A stretch of 64,000 nt of DNA from Sphingomonas sp. PP-CE-1A-559 (lineage in GTDB: Bacteria; Pseudomonadota; Alphaproteobacteria; Sphingomonadales; Sphingomonadaceae). Positions 59,087-64,000 of the stretch are shown piece after piece. Every line of letters starts with the position of its first letter. Positions within the stretch are counted from its first letter, which is position 1. The notes under the pieces were generated by a model. The model searched no databases and was not told the origin of the DNA. It saw nothing but the letters and a program-made list of their open reading frames with translations. A program made the translations under genes and the position numbers. The stretch covers positions 1 through 64,000 of the forward strand of contig NZ_SLYA01000008.1 in the NCBI RefSeq assembly GCF_004340965.1. The letters are read 5' to 3'.

Positions 59087-59150
59087 ACATACGCAGCGTA
59101 TGTAGATTGACAATGAACGTGCATCCGTGCTTTCACATACGCGACGTATG
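59087..59150. promoter_or_regulatory. Two CATACG-N3-CGTATG operators, TetR-RidA gap
   Basis: ACATACG-CAG-CGTATGT at 59087-59103 (perfect 7-bp arms) and CATACG-CGA-CGTATG at 59136-59150 (perfect 6-bp arms). Centres are 48 bp apart, with one site at each gene's start region. Confidence 0.8.
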
Positions 59151-59198
59151 CAGTTGTTCCTGCCACGTCGAAATGTCCAGCGAAGATAGGACGATGAT

Positions 59199-59597
59199 AT
59201 GGCTCAGCGCGATGCAGTGTTCCCCGCCAACCCACACGCTTTGTACGCGGAGCACGGTTATTCTGCGGCAGTGCGCGCCGACAATCTGCTGTTCGTCTCG
59301 GGTCAGGTCGGCAGCCGCGACGACGGTTCGCCCGAACCTAATTTCGAAGTGCAGGTCCGGCGGGCGTTCGCCAATCTGGAGGCAACGCTGCTCGCCGGGG
59401 GATGTGGGTTCGACGACATCGTCGACGTGACCACCTTCCACACCGACCCCGAGAACCAGTTCGAAACGATCATGGCCGTCAAATGCAAGATATTCGATCA
59501 AGCGCCGTATCCGACATGGACCGCGCTAGGCGTCAATTGGCTCGCCGGCTTCGATTTCGAGATCAAGGTCGTCGCGCAAATTCCGAAGCGCCTTTAA
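59199..59597 (+). CDS. RidA-family protein (YjgF/YER057c/UK114)
   Basis: A 132-residue cytoplasmic protein. RidA proteins hydrolyse reactive enamine/imine intermediates or act in related chemistry. The family core is complete: YSAAVRADNLLFVSGQVGSR early, VQVRRAFANLEATLLAGGCG, DIVDVTTFHTDPENQFETIM, then APYPTWTALGVNWLAGFDFE. The conserved Arg of archetypal RidA (SRVAVEVA near the C-terminus) is replaced by lineage wording ending IKVVAQIPKRL, so it is probably a Rid2-7 type without proven imine deaminase activity. It is controlled by the divergent TetR through twin palindromes. Confidence 0.9.
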   Translation: MAQRDAVFPANPHALYAEHGYSAAVRADNLLFVSGQVGSRDDGSPEPNFEVQVRRAFANLEATLLAGGCGFDDIVDVTTFHTDPENQFETIMAVKCKIFDQAPYPTWTALGVNWLAGFDFEIKVVAQIPKRL

Positions 59598-60260
59598 TCT
59601 GGCGACGGTGCGATCGTCGCTCTGAAGATCGGCGAGCGGCGACAATATGCGACCGTCGAAATCGATGAGCCAGCCCTCGCATGTTGCCACCTGGTTTGGC
59701 CAGTCGCCATTGGCAACCGCGCCACGACCGAGCGTCACAATGTCCGCGCCGTGCGTTGAAAGCATCTCCTTCGCGCGCGTCGGATCTGAAGCCAGCCGTT
59801 CGCTAGAACCGGCCTGCTGCTATGGCGTTTGGCAAGTGCAGCTAGGCTATCACTCTCGCCAAAGGTGGATTCCCACGCCTTGGACTCGGTAGTGTGGATT
59901 TAGTCGACAGGTGCCCGCCCGAGCAGCGTGTACACCTCGATCGCCTCGCTGATACCGCGCCACTTGTGCGCAAAATCGTTGACCTTCCCCTGCGAACTGC
60001 GCACGCCGACCGTGAAGTCCGCGCCGACTGCGCTGCGCACGGCATACACTACTTCGAGCGTAAGCCGGAGCCTATCTGGCACACCACCGCCATAGCCGTC
60101 GGGCGCACGTTGACGCCCTCCGACAGGAACTGGTCGAGAAGATAGCCATTGGCGCCGTGGATCTCGACACCGTCGAACACGGCTTCGCGCACGAGAACAG
60201 CGGCCGACGCGAAGCCGGCGACCACCTCCGTGATCTCTGCCACGCTTATCACGTCCGGAA
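59590..60260 (-). pseudogene. Old-yellow-enzyme oxidoreductase, decayed
   Basis: The C-terminal two thirds of an NADH:flavin oxidoreductase, scattered over three frames. Reading -, EITEVVAGFASAAVLVREAV and FDGVEIHGANGYLLDQFLSE (the active-site HGANGYL region) come first. A frameshift gives RLTLEVVYAVRSAVGADFTV and NDFAHKWRGISEAIEVYTLL. An in-frame TAA follows near 59900, and after further shifts come RPVLANGW and THGADIVTLGRGAVANGD. The N-terminal FMN-binding third is missing. The gene overlaps RidA's 3' end and cannot make a working enzyme. Confidence 0.85.
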
Positions 60261-60412
60261 ACGCCTAGGTTCCTGTGCCGGAAGAATGTCATCCGAACGG
60301 GGACGTCGCCGAGCCAAGCCGAACCCCATCATATGTGACGATGATCTCGTTGTACGGCCAGCGCTTCGCTACCTCGGTAACAGCCAGTACGCTACGTTAA
60401 ACAGAGACCTTG

Positions 60413-60715
60413 TCAATCCTCTTGGAACGTAAGATCCTCGGCCGGACCGAGCTTCTGTTTGCCGGCAAATAGTCGATCAAGCCGCGCAAATATCTGACCG
60501 CGTTCTTCTCGCGAGGCCAATCGTCGATATGGGCCGACCGTGAGCTCATCTCCGATTGCCTGCTTGATCCTCCCAAGAGCTTCCTCGCTTAAAACGTCGA
60601 CGGCCTTGAGTTCGATACAGAGCTGAATGAGACCAACTGCCGTCGCTTGCGCGCGGAGTCCGACGTTCGTAACATCGTGATGTAAACGCTTTTGTTCTTC
60701 GAAGGTCCTGTTCAT
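60413..60715 (-). CDS. Small helical protein (100 aa), unknown
   Basis: ATG 60715 has AGAGGA 7 nt upstream; the longer frame back to 60904 is antisense to pcaF's 3' end and was rejected. The protein is helical and charged (RTFEEQKRLHHDVTNVGLRA, then ALGRIKQAIGDELTVGPYRR), with no signal or membrane segment. It sits 88 bp downstream of pcaF on the same strand. The spacing allows co-transcription, but nothing links it to the pca pathway. No family recognised. Confidence 0.6.
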   Translation of the reverse strand: MNRTFEEQKRLHHDVTNVGLRAQATAVGLIQLCIELKAVDVLSEEALGRIKQAIGDELTVGPYRRLASREERGQIFARLDRLFAGKQKLGPAEDLTFQED

Positions 60716-60803
60716 TCGATTGTCCTCTGTTAAACTTAATATACCCCGACTGAGCCGGATCGGCCGGCAAATTTCTGATTTCGAGACGCCCGGGAGGCGT
60801 TTA

Positions 60804-62009
60804 TCAGACTCGTTCCAGCAGCAGGCCGATCCCCTGCCCGACTCCAATGCACATGAACGCCATCGCATAGCGGCCGCCTGTGCGGTGGAGTTCCTCGACC
60901 GCACTCATCGTGATCCGCGCACCCGACATGCCTAGGGGATGGCCCAGCGCGATCGCGCCGCCGTTACGATTGACGCGCGGGTCATCAAGCGGATCGATCT
61001 CGAGATCACGTAGCGTTGCGACCGCCTGACTGGCGAACGCCTCGTTCAATTCGATCACGTCGAGCTGGTTTATCGTAATACCGCCCAGCGTCATCAGTTT
61101 GCGCGCGGCCTCGATCGGGCCGACGCCCATGATCCGCGGTGCGACTCCCGCCGCCGCCATCGCCACGATCCGCGCACGCGGCGTCAGCCCGTGTCGCGCG
61201 GCTGCGGCTTCCGACGCAACGAGCGTCGCGGCCGCGCCGTCGTTAAGGCCGGAGGCATTGCCAGCCGTCACGGTGCCGTCCGTCCGCACGACCGGCTTCA
61301 ACTTTGCGAGCGCCTCCAGGCTGGTTGCCCGCAAATGTTCGTCTGCGGAAAAGACGATCGGATCGCCCTTCTTCTGCGGAATCGTGACAGGCACGATCTC
61401 GGCGGCGAACCGTCCGCTTGCCTGCGCGGCTGCGGCCTTTTTCTGACTGGCGAGGCCGAAGCGATCCTGATCCTCCCGGCTAACATGCCACTGGTCGGCA
61501 ACGTTCTCGCCCGTTTCCGGCATCGAATCGACGCCATAGGCATGCCGCATAGCCGGGTTGACGAACCGCCAACCCAAGGTCGTGTCTTCTAGCTTTTGCG
61601 CCCGATCAAAGGGGCTTTGTGCCTTGCCCATCACATAGGGTGCGCGCGTCATGCTCTCGACACCACCCGCGATCATGAACTCGGCATCACCGCTGCGGAT
61701 CGCGCGCGCTGCCGACCCGATCGCGTCGAGACCCGAGCCGCACAGACGGTTGATCGTCGATCCCGACACCGTGTCTGGCAGTCCGGCAAGCAACACGGCC
61801 ATGCGCGCGACATTGCGATTGTCCTCTCCGGCTTGGTTCGCACAACCGAGGATCGTGTCGTCCACCGCACTCCAATCGACGCCCGGATTGCGATCCATCA
61901 GCGCCTTGATCGGAATGGCGGCCAGGTCGTCGGCGCGGATGCTGGCGAGCGACCCGTTCAGTCGGCCGATGGGAGTACGGATCGCGTCGCAGAGAAAAGC
62001 ATCGGTCAT
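60804..62009 (-). CDS. pcaF: 3-oxoadipyl-CoA thiolase
   Basis: A 401-residue thiolase. It cleaves 3-oxoadipyl-CoA to succinyl-CoA and acetyl-CoA, the last step of the beta-ketoadipate pathway. ATG 62009 is chosen because it begins the thiolase fold (MTDAFLCDAIRTPIGR) and lies 4 bp after the pcaDC stop. The acyl-accepting Cys90 is in INRLCGSGLDA. Catalytic His is in GGAIALGHPLGMSGA and the second Cys in AMAFMCIGVGQG. SVDDTILGCANQAGEDNRN-type wording (here VDDTILGCANQAGEDNRN) is diagnostic of PcaF over general acetyl-CoA acetyltransferases. Its place in the pca operon confirms the call. Confidence 0.93.
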   Translation of the reverse strand: MTDAFLCDAIRTPIGRLNGSLASIRADDLAAIPIKALMDRNPGVDWSAVDDTILGCANQAGEDNRNVARMAVLLAGLPDTVSGSTINRLCGSGLDAIGSAARAIRSGDAEFMIAGGVESMTRAPYVMGKAQSPFDRAQKLEDTTLGWRFVNPAMRHAYGVDSMPETGENVADQWHVSREDQDRFGLASQKKAAAAQASGRFAAEIVPVTIPQKKGDPIVFSADEHLRATSLEALAKLKPVVRTDGTVTAGNASGLNDGAAATLVASEAAAARHGLTPRARIVAMAAAGVAPRIMGVGPIEAARKLMTLGGITINQLDVIELNEAFASQAVATLRDLEIDPLDDPRVNRNGGAIALGHPLGMSGARITMSAVEELHRTGGRYAMAFMCIGVGQGIGLLLERV

Positions 62010-62013
62010 AAGT

Positions 62014-63201
62014 TCAACCTTTATTGCCGCTAGAGTCGAGCTCGGCGATGATCTTGCCCGCTTCGGCGAAGGCCGTATTTGCCGCGGGTACACCTGCGTA
62101 GATCGCCGATTGCATCAGCACTTCCTTGAGCTCCTCACGGGTAAAGCCATCGCGCATCAGTCCGGTGCGAACGTGGAGCGCGAACTCCTCCCAGCGGCCG
62201 AGTGCCACGGTAATCGCGAGCACAATGAACCGACGGCTCCGGTCGTCGAGACCCGGCCGGCCCCAGATTTCATTCCACGCGATCCGCGTGATCATCGCCT
62301 GGAAATCGGCGGTGAAGTCAGTCCGCTTGGCGAGCGACGCGTCGACCCATGCATCGCCAAGCACGCGGCGCCGGTTGACCAGCCCCGCCTCGAACAAGGT
62401 GCTTGCGGCATCCTGGGTATCGGCCGGTTTCAGAAACGCGCGAAGCGTTGCCGCCAGTGCGGCAGGCGTCTCGATCGGCGCGAGATGTGCGGCGTCGAGA
62501 TGCACCACCCGCGCGTCGGGCACCGCTGCCACAATGCGTTCGCCATGCCCCGCAAACGGCGTCGAGGTGTCGCGATCGCCAGCAACAACCAGCGTAGGCA
62601 TACTGATCGCCGGCAATCGATGGATCAGCGCCATATCGCGGATCGCTGCACCGCAACCCGCATAGCCGGCATCGGCCATTGCGATCAGGCCCTGACGCAC
62701 GCTTTCAGCCGCGCCGGCATGCGTCGCCACGAAGCGCGGCGACAGGAACCGGCCCATGGCCATATCCGCGATGGCTGCCGTACCCTTTGCGCGTACGACC
62801 TCGATCCGGTCACGCCACACGCCCGTGTCCATCGTCGCCGACGTGCAGATGAGCGCGAGCGCGGTAGTCCGCGTCGGGTACGCCAGGGCCAGCTCCATTG
62901 CGATCATCCCGCCGAGCGACACACCGGCAACGGCGGCACTCTGTACGCCTGCGGCGTCCATAACGGCGACGACATCGTCGGCTAGCATTGCCAAGCTATA
63001 GTCACCATCAGGTGCGTCCGACGCGCCGTGTCCACGCGTATCGATCCGCAAAAGCCGGAATGCCGGCAGCAAATGCGGGACGCTGGTCTCCCACAACGCC
63101 ATGTCCGTGCCGATCGAATTGAGTAGGACGAGCACCGGCAGATCGGGAGCGCCGTCGAGCTTCCAGTAGAGGCGCACGTCCTCACGGATCGCGAATGGCA
63201 T
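62014..63201 (-). CDS. pcaDC: PcaDC fusion: enol-lactonase and decarboxylase
   Basis: A 395-residue two-domain enzyme. Residues ~1-260 are 3-oxoadipate enol-lactonase (PcaD, alpha/beta hydrolase): oxyanion LNSIGTDMALWE, nucleophile Ser in VAGVSLGGMIAM, Asp in VVAGDRDTSTPF, His in LDAAHLAPIETP. Residues ~265-395 are 4-carboxymuconolactone decarboxylase (PcaC): ITRIAWNEIWGRPGLDDRSR, then ALHVRTGLMRDGFTREELKE and MQSAIYAGVPAANTAF. Together they convert carboxymuconolactone to 3-oxoadipate. ATG 63201 follows pcaB by 4 bp. Fused PcaDC (sometimes called PcaL) is known in actinobacteria and some alphaproteobacteria. Confidence 0.93.
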   Translation of the reverse strand: MPFAIREDVRLYWKLDGAPDLPVLVLLNSIGTDMALWETSVPHLLPAFRLLRIDTRGHGASDAPDGDYSLAMLADDVVAVMDAAGVQSAAVAGVSLGGMIAMELALAYPTRTTALALICTSATMDTGVWRDRIEVVRAKGTAAIADMAMGRFLSPRFVATHAGAAESVRQGLIAMADAGYAGCGAAIRDMALIHRLPAISMPTLVVAGDRDTSTPFAGHGERIVAAVPDARVVHLDAAHLAPIETPAALAATLRAFLKPADTQDAASTLFEAGLVNRRRVLGDAWVDASLAKRTDFTADFQAMITRIAWNEIWGRPGLDDRSRRFIVLAITVALGRWEEFALHVRTGLMRDGFTREELKEVLMQSAIYAGVPAANTAFAEAGKIIAELDSSGNKG

Positions 63202-63205
63202 GAAG

Positions 63206-64000
63206 TTATCCTTGAAGGTTGGAGACGAGCGCCGCGACGATCGTCGCGCTTTCGCCGATATCGGTCCCAATATTGGCATCACGCAGGTTGCGCGCGATCG
63301 CGTCGTCGTCGATCTCCAACCCTTCTGCGACGCTAGCCATTGCCTCTGCCGCGCCCGCCGCAAGCAGGAACAGGTCGGCGAGTACCGGCCCCTCCGCCTG
63401 CCAGCCGCCCAGCCCACGCTCTTCTTCCTGCGGCAGTCCAACAAGCAGGGTCGCAGCTAAACCCGGCGCACGCAGCGCTGCCGAGAGCGCGATCTGGCAA
63501 CCGGTCGGGTTGCGCTTGTGCGACATGGCCGATGAACCACCGCGGCCCGCAACCGCCGCCTCACGCGCCTCGCCAACGGGGTTCTGCGACAAAAGCGCTA
63601 TGTCGCGCGCCATCTTGCCGACGCCGCCAATCGCCATGGCCAGGCTGGTGCCGATGGCGGCGATGCCCATCCGGCGCGCGTGCCATGGTTCGCTCACGGC
63701 AAGGCCCAGCTCCTTTGCCATATGCGATGCGATCGCCGGCCCCGCGCCGTCGAGCCCGGCCCGCGTACCTGCGGCACCGCCAAGCTGGATCCGGGCATGG
63801 TCCTCGACATCCCGCCGCAGTCGCTGCGCGGCATCGGCGATACCGACCATCCAGTGCGCGATCCGAAGACCGAACGCGACGGGCAACGCATCCTGCAACA
63901 ACGTACGGCCGACCGCAGGTGTTTCAGCGTGACGCAGAGCCAAAAGACCAAGGGCATCGACGATGCGGTCAAGGTCCGTGAGTACCAGTTCGGTCGCTGC
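63206..64000 (-). CDS. pcaB: 3-carboxy-cis,cis-muconate cycloisomerase, partial
   Basis: The C-terminal ~264 residues; the N-terminus lies beyond the right edge. PcaB lactonises 3-carboxymuconate to 4-carboxymuconolactone in protocatechuate breakdown. The fumarase/aspartase superfamily signature is GRGGSSAMSHKRNPTGCQI (GSSxMxxKxNP). LALRHAETPAVGRTLLQDA is the active-site HAETPxxGRT segment, and QLGGAAGTRAGLD the usual glycine-rich turn. The end, DIGESATIVAALVSNLQG, is normal. It is the most upstream gene visible in the pcaB-pcaDC-pcaF transcript; pcaHG or a regulator would be expected further right. Confidence 0.92.
   Translation of the reverse strand, partial: AATELVLTDLDRIVDALGLLALRHAETPAVGRTLLQDALPVAFGLRIAHWMVGIADAAQRLRRDVEDHARIQLGGAAGTRAGLDGAGPAIASHMAKELGLAVSEPWHARRMGIAAIGTSLAMAIGGVGKMARDIALLSQNPVGEAREAAVAGRGGSSAMSHKRNPTGCQIALSAALRAPGLAATLLVGLPQEEERGLGGWQAEGPVLADLFLLAAGAAEAMASVAEGLEIDDDAIARNLRDANIGTDIGESATIVAALVSNLQG

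Overview
The window looks like chromosomal or accessory DNA of a sphingomonad (Alphaproteobacteria, Sphingomonas-like). It is GC-rich and dominated by TonB-dependent receptors, secreted peptidases and serine hydrolases. It also has a subclass B3 metallo-beta-lactamase of the Glu-116 type and a pcaB-pcaDC-pcaF beta-ketoadipate operon. No rRNA, tRNA or CRISPR array was recognised.

Layout. 1-4.5 kb: a run of very small, mostly unrecognised genes, each followed within 9-45 bp by a ~32 bp repeat (eight copies in the window, six of them here). The run is interrupted by an intact IS3-family element (770-1966) and looks like an integron-type cassette array. Two more copies flank a Nudix remnant at 13.2-14.2 kb. 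4.5-6.7 kb: a divergent XRE-cupin regulator and S41 peptidase sharing a palindromic operator. A close paralogue of this whole module, operator included, lies at 56-58.2 kb. 6.8-9.2 kb: an IS end relic, a TetR regulator with its operator, a DUF1349 protein and an acetyltransferase. 9.2-13 kb: a beta-lactamase-fold fragment, a strikingly AT-rich serine hydrolase, and an aspartyl protease with a second serine hydrolase. 14-18.6 kb: an S41 peptidase with a membrane AraC regulator, and an alpha/beta hydrolase with a TetR. 18.7-23.4 kb: a rearranged zone with a serine recombinase, a CPBP protease remnant fused to an IS481 fragment, an SDR/TetR divergent pair and a decayed IS3 transposase. 23.8-37.3 kb: a transport and peptidase island (siderophore-type TonB receptor, M14 carboxypeptidase, ABC ATPase plus two DUF3526 permeases, second TonB receptor, acetamidase-like protein, membrane LytTR regulator). 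37.5-39.3 kb: LysR (AmpR-like) divergent from the B3 metallo-beta-lactamase. 39.7-50.2 kb: a DUF3617 lipoprotein, a Sel1-repeat pair, a decayed acetamidase-like paralogue, a two-component system with a beta-barrel protein, and AraC plus serine hydrolase. 50.9-55.6 kb: SIMPL protein, PadR regulator, retropepsin-like protease, M48 protease. 58.5-60.7 kb: TetR/RidA pair with twin operators and an old-yellow-enzyme pseudogene. 60.8-64 kb: pca operon, cut by the right edge.

Common theme. Many envelope hydrolases sit beside or divergent from a dedicated regulator: XRE-S41 twice, AraC-S41, AraC-serine hydrolase, LysR-MBL, PadR-aspartyl protease. The sequence shows good palindromic or direct-repeat operator candidates in most of these gaps. 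The functional links between neighbours are inference. Domain assignments rest on motifs read by eye; no search was run.
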